This document shows positions 48,475-57,983 of a stretch of DNA of 64,000 nt, in pieces. The translations under genes and the position numbers were made by a program. The stretch lies in contig SCFE01000092.1 in the NCBI GenBank assembly GCA_004352715.1, forward strand, positions 1,365,966-1,429,965, read 5' to 3'. Position 1 is the first letter of the stretch; each line of letters starts with the position of its first letter. This DNA comes from Hofstenia miamia (Eukaryota; Xenacoelomorpha; Acoela). The notes under the pieces are model-generated. The model was given only the letters and a program-made list of their open reading frames with translations, searched no databases and had not been told where the DNA came from.

Positions 48475-49215
48475 AGCATTTGTTGTTTTTTTATTGTGTT
48501 TAATTCTAATTCTTAGAAGAAATTTATATGGATTTAGTGGTTGTCTATACGATTGTATGACTCTATAGTTTGTAAATGTGTGTTGCTTGCATACCAGCAT
48601 ACTATTCTTAGTGCATAAATTATGGTATCTCTGATTGAATATGTAAAAATGGATCTACGAGATTTACAAATCTTCATATGTTAAGGCCCTATTAGTAATG
48701 CATTAGAATAATAATATTTTGGAGGCGTTCGCCTACATTCAATATTATACAAATTTTAAAACAAACTGCCATGAATGAAAATTGAGTTTTTTGCAATTGT
48801 TACGTTTAAATTGTGTTTGGGTGTAATTCTATTTTACAAGACTGTCTACTTCCGTAATATCTTAAATTTAGCAATCAGGGTCATTACCAAATTCTCAGTA
48901 CTATACCTTCTAATCCACTAAATTTTAGTACCTGTTGCTTGCTTAATGATTTAGGAAGACTCATTTTAAGTTGTGAGCAGGTACTTAAATTTAATTAAAC
49001 ATATTCATTGCAGGATAGGAAATGAGTCAACCCTACGCAACTCGGCCTTACTCGCGGGTCTGCTCAAGTGTGAGACAGATCGGAGTAGATAGCATCGAGA
49101 GGGGAGGTGGAGAGGGAGTATTTTATAATCGTTATCCTTAATGGTTAGTGTAATTAGTCAGACTTACGACTTAATCGTTTTTATTAGCCTTAACTTTAAT
49201 CATTTGCATTGTTAA
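48475..49215. other. No gene seen
   Basis: AT-rich sequence with nothing recognisable. The 3' tail of a minus-strand LINE starts at about 49216. Confidence 0.5.
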
Positions 49216-49223
49216 TTATTGCA

Positions 49224-49260
49224 TAGATAGATAGATAGATAGATAGATAGAGAGATAGAA
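49224..49260. repeat. (GATA)n tract at LINE 3' end
   Basis: GATA/TAGA repeats form the presumed 3' tail of the minus-strand LINE. Confidence 0.9.
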
Positions 49261-49754
49261 ACGTTTAATAATATTCATGTAAAAAATTTTATCCCAAAGA
49301 ATTGCTGTACAATAATGAGTAGTGGGGTACAAATGGTCATGTTCGTCTTTCTGTTTTAAGAAAAACATACACAGATGCTTTGAGTGTCTGAGATTTTTAG
49401 GCTTAATAGGGTTCATAATGAGATCTGGTTTTAATCCAGCACTGAAAAGCCTAAGACCACGATTGGTGCAGCGGTCAGACAATTATTCGCTCGCTTCTCT
49501 TACAAATTTTCTCTAACCGTGAATTCAGAGATTTTGGTAAGTTGCTCAAAACAGACGAGGAATAATAAAAAATTGTAGCAATAAGTGCTTTATATATCCG
49601 AACAAGATCAGTTACGGTGCATATATCACGCAACATTTTCAAAGCACCAGTTCTTCTACTAGCCAAAAAGACCATGTCTGACACATGTTTGTGCCATTCC
49701 AGGTTATTCTGTAGTGTAATGCTTAAAAGTTTGATCTCGGATACAGTTACTACA

Positions 49755-49904
49755 CCATTTCCAGATTTAATATAGAAAGCGTCAATTGTAATATAGATGA
49801 CTGGATTTGTAATATAGAACTCATCTTTGCAATATAGAAAGCGTCAGATGTAATATCGAAAATGGTAAATTGTAATATGGAAGTCAAAAATGTAATTCAG
49901 AAAA
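49755..49904 (+). repeat. Left terminal inverted repeat of the RING-HTH transposon
   Basis: Begins CCATTTCCAGATTTAATATA and runs to the gap. It matches the reverse complement of 51703-51852 with about four differences. Confidence 0.9.
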
Positions 49905-50904
49905 NNNNNNNNNNNNNNNNNNNNNNNNNNNNNNNNNNNNNNNNNNNNNNNNNNNNNNNNNNNNNNNNNNNNNNNNNNNNNNNNNNNNNNNNNNNNNNNN
50001 NNNNNNNNNNNNNNNNNNNNNNNNNNNNNNNNNNNNNNNNNNNNNNNNNNNNNNNNNNNNNNNNNNNNNNNNNNNNNNNNNNNNNNNNNNNNNNNNNNNN
50101 NNNNNNNNNNNNNNNNNNNNNNNNNNNNNNNNNNNNNNNNNNNNNNNNNNNNNNNNNNNNNNNNNNNNNNNNNNNNNNNNNNNNNNNNNNNNNNNNNNNN
50201 NNNNNNNNNNNNNNNNNNNNNNNNNNNNNNNNNNNNNNNNNNNNNNNNNNNNNNNNNNNNNNNNNNNNNNNNNNNNNNNNNNNNNNNNNNNNNNNNNNNN
50301 NNNNNNNNNNNNNNNNNNNNNNNNNNNNNNNNNNNNNNNNNNNNNNNNNNNNNNNNNNNNNNNNNNNNNNNNNNNNNNNNNNNNNNNNNNNNNNNNNNNN
50401 NNNNNNNNNNNNNNNNNNNNNNNNNNNNNNNNNNNNNNNNNNNNNNNNNNNNNNNNNNNNNNNNNNNNNNNNNNNNNNNNNNNNNNNNNNNNNNNNNNNN
50501 NNNNNNNNNNNNNNNNNNNNNNNNNNNNNNNNNNNNNNNNNNNNNNNNNNNNNNNNNNNNNNNNNNNNNNNNNNNNNNNNNNNNNNNNNNNNNNNNNNNN
50601 NNNNNNNNNNNNNNNNNNNNNNNNNNNNNNNNNNNNNNNNNNNNNNNNNNNNNNNNNNNNNNNNNNNNNNNNNNNNNNNNNNNNNNNNNNNNNNNNNNNN
50701 NNNNNNNNNNNNNNNNNNNNNNNNNNNNNNNNNNNNNNNNNNNNNNNNNNNNNNNNNNNNNNNNNNNNNNNNNNNNNNNNNNNNNNNNNNNNNNNNNNNN
50801 NNNNNNNNNNNNNNNNNNNNNNNNNNNNNNNNNNNNNNNNNNNNNNNNNNNNNNNNNNNNNNNNNNNNNNNNNNNNNNNNNNNNNNNNNNNNNNNNNNNN
50901 NNNN
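49905..50904. other. Assembly gap of 1000 Ns
   Basis: A round length, so a gap of unknown true size. Open frames spanning it in any direction are artefacts of translating N. Confidence 0.95.
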
Positions 50905-51501
50905 TGATTTAGCTTTAACAAATTCGCGACGAAGAATTTTGTTCACATCAGTGTTCATAGTTGCAGGCATATGGTGTGTCTTTTTGGTAGTGAAACTCTT
51001 GGCTTCGAGAGCATTAGCGAGAGTGGATGTACAAACGGAAATCTGAAAACGTTGTAGAAGTTTCGATTTGATTTGTTTAAGAGTCACTTCACAATCTTCT
51101 TCTAGCCATTCCATCACAATTTTTAAAATATCTTCTGTCAATATTTTCGGCTTCTTTCCTCCTTTGCCGGGTGTCTCGTATTCACCGGAACGAATCCAAG
51201 AATAAGCCGTTTTGTACTTAACGCACAAAGTTTTTGCAAGAGAAACCCAATCTTCTCCTTTATTCGAGCATTCAACGATTCTTCGGCGATCTTCTTTAAA
51301 ACTAACAGCATTTTTTCTTCGAATATAATCTGTTAAATCATTCTGTGTTATTGTGTGTCGACACAGAGGACATCGATCATCGTTTTGCAAGCTTGTTTCA
51401 ATGCAGTTTGAATGAAATAAATGCATACAATTAGTGGAGTATTTCAGGTCTCCTCGGGTCATTAGATGCTTACATATTGAGCATTCGTCAGTTACTTTCA
51501 T
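50905..51501 (-). CDS. RING-H2 finger plus helix-turn-helix protein, probable transposase, partial
   Basis: An open frame of 199 codons from ATG at 51501 runs into the assembly gap. Residues 7-47 form a textbook RING-H2 finger (C7, C10, C25, H27, H30, C33, C44, C47), a fold typical of E3 ubiquitin ligases. Residues about 59-106 (RRIVECSNKGEDWVSLAKTL...TAYSWIRSG) and about 121-170 (LTEDILKIVMEWLEE...TLKQIKSKLL...ANALEAKSF) look like the two helix-turn-helix units found at the N-terminus of Tc1/mariner and IS630-type transposases. THHMPATMNTDVNKILRREFVKA is like the linker before the DDE domain, which must lie in the Ns. No stop or frameshift is seen. The frame lies inside matched TIRs, so a transposase with an added RING domain is the best reading. 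A captured host gene cannot be excluded while the rest is missing. Confidence 0.8.
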
Positions 51502-51702
51502 CTTCGACTGATTATAATATGTTTATAACAACGAGATTATAAGCAAAAAATCAAATCAACAATGTTACAAATTTTCAAAAGTATTCGATATCATACACAA
51601 CAGTTTCAAATTTTACGATTGATATAATTATCTTCATAGTTTGGCTTTCTCAAATCACATTATTCTATATTACAAATTCGGATTTCTATATTACAAATGG
51701 TA

Positions 51703-51852
51703 TTTTCTGAATTACATTTTTGACTTCCATATTAGAATATACCATTTTCGATATTACATCTGACGCTTTCTATATTGCAAAGATGAGTTCTATATTACAA
51801 ATTCAGTCATCTATATTACAATTGACGCTTTCTATATTAAATCTGGAAATGG
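51703..51852 (-). repeat. Right terminal inverted repeat of the RING-HTH transposon
   Basis: Ends in the complement of the left terminus (TATATTAAATCTGGAAATGG). Contains the subterminal CTATATTACAA words. Confidence 0.9.
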
Positions 51853-52495
51853 TTGATCAGGTAGGCAATTTTCAAATTTGGAATTATAAGGACGAGCATT
51901 TGCTTCGATTTCTTCTTGTTGGGAGCAAGAGAGTTCAAACGACTGTATTCAAATAAGTTGGGGAATTCATCATTAACAGCTACGTTTTTGAAACAAGGGA
52001 TAAGTGCTGTTATGTCATCGGCATATTTGAAATGCTAATTTCCAGGAAGCGGTTTTAAGTCAGCTGTTAAGATGCAGAAAAGAAGCAGTCCCAAAGCAGA
52101 TCCCTGTGGGACACAAGATGTGACATTGTAAGTCGCAATTCGCAGACAACCGGGTTTAACTTGTGTGGTAATCCGGTTAGTGAATGCCAGGGGTAAGCCG
52201 AATGTAATTAATTTGTTGATTAATACACGATGGGATACCGCATTGAATGCCTTTGAGAAATCGTAAGCCTGAATGAGTATGCTATGCACATCTGATATAT
52301 CAAGAACCGTGCTAAGTTCGTCTATGAGAATGATGGTAGCCATCTCTGTGGAGGAATTTCTTCGATAAGCAAATTGATTAGCACCAAAAAGGCTAGTGAG
52401 CTGCAGTTTCAGTGAACGTATAACAAAGCGTTCCAATAACTTTGATGGGGTTGAAAGAAGAGAGATTGGTCGAAGTTGATCAATAGTGTTTCATA

Positions 52496-53599
52496 GTGTT
52501 GAGAAAATCAATTTTAGATAATATTTGGCATTGTTTTGTATTGATTTTCATTGTTTTTATTGCAGTTATTAAGATTTGAATTTCTCACCAATTTTTCCTA
52601 AAGTTTTTGTTTAGATATTCACTGATTATTTGAATAGTTGAAATTTTGTTTTGCGAAAAAGACAACAAGTTTTTTACGATGTCAAGATTTTGAAATGAGT
52701 GTTTCTATATTTAGTTTACTTTTAGAACCTGAATGATAAGCAGTTCTTAACAAAAATATTTTTGAAATTTTGTAGACAAAAAGGGGAAAGTGTGGGCTTC
52801 AGCGGCACAAACAACTCTGATTTTATTAAAATCAAGACAGATTCGTACAGTATTTATTTCAAGATTTAAAGACAAAGACGTCAAGGAATTGTTGAAACTT
52901 AGTCAAGAAATTGCTAAGATAGTAACAATGTTTGGATAATTTTACAAATAAATATTTGCTAATAGATATGTGCATTGTAGTCAAAGGACGCCTACAGCTG
53001 AAATTGGGCAAACTAAACATATAGTGGAATAGACGTTTTGCGGTCACAATCTTGCTGTTTTTGCTTGCGTTAGCAGAGTTTGGAGTGCAGGCAATTAGCC
53101 CTATCAATTTCCTAAATTCCATTTTTGTACATAAAAATTGCAGAGTGGTCCAAAATTGAATAGCCGTTTTATGAACAGTTTTAGTGAACTTTGTTTACAA
53201 CTTTAATCCGGCACAGTCTGGCGATTTATAGTACAAAAATGAAAAGCAATAAATACACTTGCAAATAGAGGATTAGTGTCCAATTCTGTCCAAGTATTCA
53301 ATGAAACGAATATCAAAAATTCCATTGGCTTTAAAAGTAACAAAGGTTTCACCAAATATATTAAAGGATTTAACAAGTAAAGAAGTGCATTCAATTTCTG
53401 GAAATGTTGTATGTCAAAGTAGGTAAGTTTAATTTATAAATCTGCTTGTGTAGATCTATGTTCTGTGATTTTTATACCATCAAATCAATAATTTTAAAAT
53501 TTTGAAAAACGATTGTTTATCGTTAATGGAATCATTATATTTGAATCTTCAATAAATCTAAATTTTTCAAAAGTTCAGAGATTGGTAAAATAGGTAATT
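52496..53599. other. No gene seen
   Basis: AT-rich. The minus-strand open frames at 53122-52859 and 53394-53203 show no motif and no convincing splice signals. Confidence 0.5.
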
Positions 53600-54110
53600 C
53601 TTTGATTAGGTAACTTGTTACGTCAAATTCTGCCGGTGGTGAAGTTTTTTAGTGATTCTCTCTTGCCTACAAAGACGCTCTTCTCAAATTCTCCACTTTC
53701 CCGCTGTCACTCTACTTCCATGTCTGTGAATCGCTTGCTCACTCGCAAATTGGACCTTGATCTTTTTGGTTTCATAAAGTTCTCTAGTTCGTGCTCCACT
53801 CGCTCTGATGGTGTAGTCACTCCATTCGTCGTCCCAAGAAATATCGCAAACTTCACTCGTTTTTCAATCATGCTTGTGCTGCTGCTAAATACATCTTGAC
53901 TCTACCCCCCCCAACGGCCATTGATGATGTCCTTCCCCTTTGCAGAGCCCTTCTCCCTCTTCGCCTACTCATCCATCTGCTCCTACTTTATCTCCTGTGA
54001 CTGTCATCGCTGCCGTAAACCTTGACTTAAGTTTTTATATTTTTGTAGTGTTTGCCTTCAGTCGCTAATAAAGTCCTTCATTATTATTATTATTATTCTA
54101 ATAAAACAGT
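53600..54110 (+). pseudogene. Retroelement 3'-end remnant with (ATT)n tail
   Basis: 53615-53920 is clearly richer in G+C than its surroundings. It contains an open frame of 94 codons with RLLTRKLDLDLFGFIKF and TRSDGVVTPFVVPRN. It is followed by a C/T-rich 3' region, an AATAAAG at about 54067 and an ATT microsatellite at about 54080-54100. A coding end, short UTR, AATAAA and triplet tail is the usual 3' end of a LINE-like element. I do not recognise the peptide family with confidence. Confidence 0.4.
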
Positions 54111-54315
54111 ATACATTAGGGGACGGTAATACACTTCATGCATTCGAAACATTCATCTAACATTGAGCACCTACACAAACATCCACTCAAACATTATTAT
54201 ATTATAATATATTGTACATATTAATTTGTAGTTATTTGTTCATGTTTATTTTTTTGTCATGTGTTAGTTTGTAGATCTTGTATACATATATTGCGCAATA
54301 AATTTGCTCTGACTC

Positions 54316-54317
<2 letters not shown>

Positions 54318-54350
<33 letters not shown>
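54318..54350. repeat. (ATT)n microsatellite
   Basis: ATT triplet run of about 11 units. A second, shorter one lies at about 54080-54100. Confidence 0.95.
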
Positions 54351-54407
54351 CTGCAAATGGAAAGGGCTTCCCTCCATGTTATCATTACAATGATAGTACA
54401 AAATTCT

Positions 54408-54410
<3 letters not shown>

Positions 54411-54440
<30 letters not shown>

Positions 54441-55313
54441 NNNNNNNNNNNNNNNNNNNNNNNNNNNNNNNNNNNNNNNNNNNNNNNNNNNNNNNNNNNN
54501 NNNNNNNNNNNNNNNNNNNNNNNNNNNNNNNNNNNNNNNNNNNNNNNNNNNNNNNNNNNNNNNNNNNNNNNNNNNNNNNNNNNNNNNNNNNNNNNNNNNN
54601 NNNNNNNNNNNNNNNNNNNNNNNNNNNNNNNNNNNNNNNNNNNNNNNNNNNNNNNNNNNNNNNNNNNNNNNNNNNNNNNNNNNNNNNNNNNNNNNNNNNN
54701 NNNNNNNNNNNNNNNNNNNNNNNNNNNNNNNNNNNNNNNNNNNNNNNNNNNNNNNNNNNNNNNNNNNNNNNNNNNNNNNNNNNNNNNNNNNNNNNNNNNN
54801 NNNNNNNNNNNNNNNNNNNNNNNNNNNNNNNNNNNNNNNNNNNNNNNNNNNNNNNNNNNNNNNNNNNNNNNNNNNNNNNNNNNNNNNNNNNNNNNNNNNN
54901 NNNNNNNNNNNNNNNNNNNNNNNNNNNNNNNNNNNNNNNNNNNNNNNNNNNNNNNNNNNNNNNNNNNNNNNNNNNNNNNNNNNNNNNNNNNNNNNNNNNN
55001 NNNNNNNNNNNNNNNNNNNNNNNNNNNNNNNNNNNNNNNNNNNNNNNNNNNNNNNNNNNNNNNNNNNNNNNNNNNNNNNNNNNNNNNNNNNNNNNNNNNN
55101 NNNNNNNNNNNNNNNNNNNNNNNNNNNNNNNNNNNNNNNNNNNNNNNNNNNNNNNNNNNNNNNNNNNNNNNNNNNNNNNNNNNNNNNNNNNNNNNNNNNN
55201 NNNNNNNNNNNNNNNNNNNNNNNNNNNNNNNNNNNNNNNNNNNNNNNNNNNNNNNNNNNNNNNNNNNNNNNNNNNNNNNNNNNNNNNNNNNNNNNNNNNN
55301 NTATATATATATA
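54411..55313. other. (TA)n-flanked assembly gap
   Basis: TA run, 861 Ns (54441-55301), then another TA run. The long open frames spanning it on both strands are artefacts. Confidence 0.9.
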
Positions 55314-56108
55314 TACTATGCGACCGGTTTCGATTTAAAATTATCGTCAATACAAATTTTGTGGTAATATAATTTACAATTTACTACATTTAATTTTGTT
55401 AAATATGCATAAACTAAAAGATATTCAATATGTTGGTCGTTCTTTGTTTATTAATTACACATTACTTCAGGTTTCTTAGGTTTCTTTGTTAGCTGTTGAT
55501 CAACATACCTCTTAATTAACAAAGAAACCTGAAGTAATATGTAACCAAGATCAATCTAATGATAAAGAACCAATATATTGGAAGTTGCCATATATTGAAG
55601 AGCACCAACAACTGCTAAATCTAAGAATAAAGTAATTTTATGCGAAATTAAGATACACAAGAATAAGACCAATATTGGAAACTAAGAAGACCTATAATAT
55701 ATTTCGCAACAAAGATCTGATTCAAGAGATGCTTGTTTCATCAATTGTATACAAGTTTACATGTGAAGAATGTCACCATTCTTACATCGGTAAACAAAGC
55801 GACATCTTGAAACTCGGGTTAATGAACATCCTTCAGGGCACTTAAATTCCGAAATTTATACTATCAACATCGAGCAAACATCAATAATCTTAAGATCATT
55901 ATGAAAACACCTAATACTACGATTTCTGAAGCCCTAATTATTAAGAACTCAAATAAACAAAGACTAATTAATAAACAAAGAACGACCAACATATTGAATA
56001 TCTTTTAGTGTATGGATATTTAACAAAATTAAATGTAGTAATTGTAAATTATATTACCACAAAATTTCTATTGACGATGATTTTAAATCGAAACCGGTCG
56101 CATAGTAT
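55314..56108 (+). mobile_element. Penelope-like element 3' part with inverted partial copy
   Basis: The plus strand at about 55540-56000 encodes, across frameshifts, the C-terminus of a Penelope-like retroelement protein. LPYIEEHQQLLNLRIK and RPILETKKTYNIFRNKDLI lead to a GIY-YIG endonuclease (IVYKFTCEECHHSYIGK). In the next frames come the catalytic-Arg block (HLETRVNEH) and the Glu block (ISEALIIKN). The last 143 bases (55966-56108: coding end, 3' UTR and hammerhead-like CGAAACCGGTC) recur inverted at 55314-55457. A second, nested hairpin lies at 55461-55541. Inverted partial copies at the 5' side are a known Penelope feature. The GIY-YIG is broken, so this copy is dead. Confidence 0.75.
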
Positions 56109-56135
56109 AAATCTGAGCACAATAGTATCAATATA

Positions 56136-56170
56136 NNNNNNNNNNNNNATATATATATATATATATATAT
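56136..56170. other. 13-N gap and (TA)n run
   Basis: Ns at 56136-56148 lead into a TA microsatellite. Confidence 0.95.
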
Positions 56171-57057
56171 GACTATTGAGGATTTAGCTGTAATCATAAT
56201 CTTGATGAATAGTTGATTGAGTGCATCTAGTCATGGATGAAATTGAGCGTTTCAATTTTTGATACTAGTTATATACATATATACAGATTAACAATATGTG
56301 TTTATAATACTAAACTAGTCTTGCAAACTAGGACCTCGCTACTGCAAATTAGGGGAAGAATGTTACACCCCCGTAACATTTGTTCAATAACAGCACCATT
56401 GTATTTGAAACCTAAGATAAGGTTTCTTTTGTTTAGTGTAGATTGTTTTTAGTACCTCGCAAAAAGCGTAATGGTCTTTTGTATCGTATTCAGAATGTTG
56501 CTCAAAATCCCAAAGGAAAGCATCTGATAATTGTCTCAATTGTTTTTATTTTTTGGAAAATAGTCATGTTTTTCTGACTATTGTAACATTTATGGATTTC
56601 CAAATTAAAAAAAATTAATTAGGCTTTCAAGGTCAAGGATAAGGGGAAAAGAATATAAGTCTCCGACAATTACAAATGATTATTCGCTAAGAAGAAGGAA
56701 TTGCAATGAAAAGGTGATAATGACATGCTAACAAATCAAACCATTGAACAATTAGGTCACAAAACATTTCTTTAAAATTAACTTACATTTTTTCAAAATT
56801 ATTGTTATAAATTGGAAGTACTAAACAATCAAATTTTGGCTAATATAATTAAAATGAAATTTAAAAAATTTTTTTCTTTGAGATTCATGAACATTTGATG
56901 GTATCATTAGGATTAAATATTGGCTCTACAGCTCAACCATCATCCTAATCTACAGCAAAATTTTAAAACAATCTTTCTTAAAGGTTGCTACAATATGCTT
57001 CTCCATGTTGTGTAATTGGGTGTTTGTGGTGAATACTTCGATATCAAGTGGAAAAAT

Positions 57058-57062
<5 letters not shown>
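56171..57062. other. No gene seen
   Basis: AT-rich, nothing recognisable. I looked here on the minus strand for the final guanylate cyclase exon and did not find it. Confidence 0.45.

Positions 57063-57128
<66 letters not shown>
57063..57128. repeat. (TA)n microsatellite
   Basis: About 66 bases of uninterrupted TA, the longest pure TA run in the window. Confidence 0.95.
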
Positions 57129-57132
<4 letters not shown>

Positions 57133-57434
57133 CCTCTATGACCGATTTTCTTTATAAACAAGATTTTTAAAAACTCTGAATTTGTATGGAAATTTCTCGA
57201 AGCCATTATAAAAATTAGGCTATTAAATATATTAGAAGACAAGCAGACTAATCGAGATAAATTAGATTGCTAGACAATGTACAATGCCTCCATCCACTTA
57301 ATTTAAATTGCAATACACTATGCTGGTAAATTTGCCGAAACCAGAGAAATTGATTAGGTCAAAAATGTAACGAGCCTGCTGTCGGATTTGGGGTAACCGT
57401 AAAAATGATTTAATATATAGTTTTTGCTAGAATC

Positions 57435-57451
57435 TATATATATATGTATAC

Positions 57452-57489
<38 letters not shown>

Positions 57490-57494
57490 ATATT
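57435..57494. repeat. Interrupted (TA)n microsatellite
   Basis: TA runs broken by single G, C or T bases. They probably lie within the guanylate cyclase transcription unit, downstream of the last exon seen. Confidence 0.9.
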
Positions 57495-57891
57495 AAGTAA
57501 CGTTGACATTTTCAGTTATTATCGATTTTATAAATACTCACAGGACATTTAAGGAGATTCAACATTCGCACTGGGATTTAAATAAATAATAGGCTAGTCT
57601 GATAAGTGCAAGAGAGGAGCAGCATCTTTGGCCAGTAATGCAACAATACACAGTTCCAATATATTTCAAAAAAATATTTCATCAAAATTTTTGTTAGAAT
57701 ATTAGCATAATCGAAACTGGACTGGCATACATTCAAAACTGGACTGACAATAAGAATTTTGAAAAATTTGAAAATTATATTTTAAATGCGTCTCACACAT
57801 ATTTCATGTTTTCGATCAAATCAATTTGATATGGTAGGTAGGAATAGATAATTCACTATAAAATATGTTTTTGAGAATCAAAACAACTTAC

Positions 57892-57983
57892 CTTGACTTC
57901 CATTTCACCACGAAGTTCGATGCAGTAGTCGCCAATACTTTCCAAAATATCCTTGGTCTTTTCACTTATGTGAATTTTTTGAG
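57892..57983 (-). CDS. Guanylate cyclase exon ([11 protein letters not shown]...GEMEVK)
   Basis: 92 nt, acceptor AATTTAG, donor CAAG/GTAAGTTG, phase 0 end. The domain end (usually KGKG followed by TYWL) should be in the next exon, which I could not place. Confidence 0.88.

Larger units (their letters stand above)
49755..51852 (-). mobile_element. TIR DNA transposon encoding a RING-HTH protein
   Basis: 150-base terminal inverted repeats, 49755-49904 and 51703-51852, differ at only a few positions, so the insertion looks young. Each TIR carries several copies of a TCTATATTACAA-like word about every 20 bases, which continue inward to about 51660 on the right. The element interrupts the reverse transcriptase frame of a LINE. 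Exactly 1000 Ns (49905-50904) hide the middle, including any catalytic domain. The flanks give no clear target duplication; if the outer CCATTTCCAGATT/AATCTGGAAATGG is host sequence, a TA duplication is possible. The helix-turn-helix domains suggest the IS630-Tc1-mariner superfamily. Confidence 0.8.
49216..52495 (-). pseudogene. CR1/L2-like non-LTR retrotransposon, 5'-truncated, split by an insertion
   Basis: The minus strand encodes a reverse transcriptase in two halves. The N-terminal half (52490-51853) has LRPISLLSTPSKLLER, then AYDFSKAFNAVSHRVLINKL, then SCVPQGSALG, then YADD (52024-52013). The C-terminal half (49754-49475) has VVTVSEIKLLSITLQNNLEWHKHV, then LIATIFYYSSSVLSNLPKSL. The halves are separated by the transposon at 49755-51852. 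After the C-terminus a frame leads to a (GATA)n tail at 49224-49260, as many CR1/L2-like LINEs end in a microsatellite. One Pro of the PQGSxLGP motif reads Leu, and stops occur before YADD. It is a dead copy, already 5'-truncated at about 52495, with no endonuclease domain left. Confidence 0.8.

Noticed and set aside
49862-51046. 394- and 345-codon open frames across 49862-51046
   Set aside because: Almost entirely translated Ns; the only real coding here is the minus-strand RING-HTH frame at 50905-51501.
54261-55367. Long open frames on both strands across 54261-55367
   Set aside because: They span 861 Ns and TA repeats that translate as Tyr-Ile runs.
56988-57242. Minus-strand frame with a long Tyr-Ile repeat
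   Set aside because: Translation of a (TA)n microsatellite.
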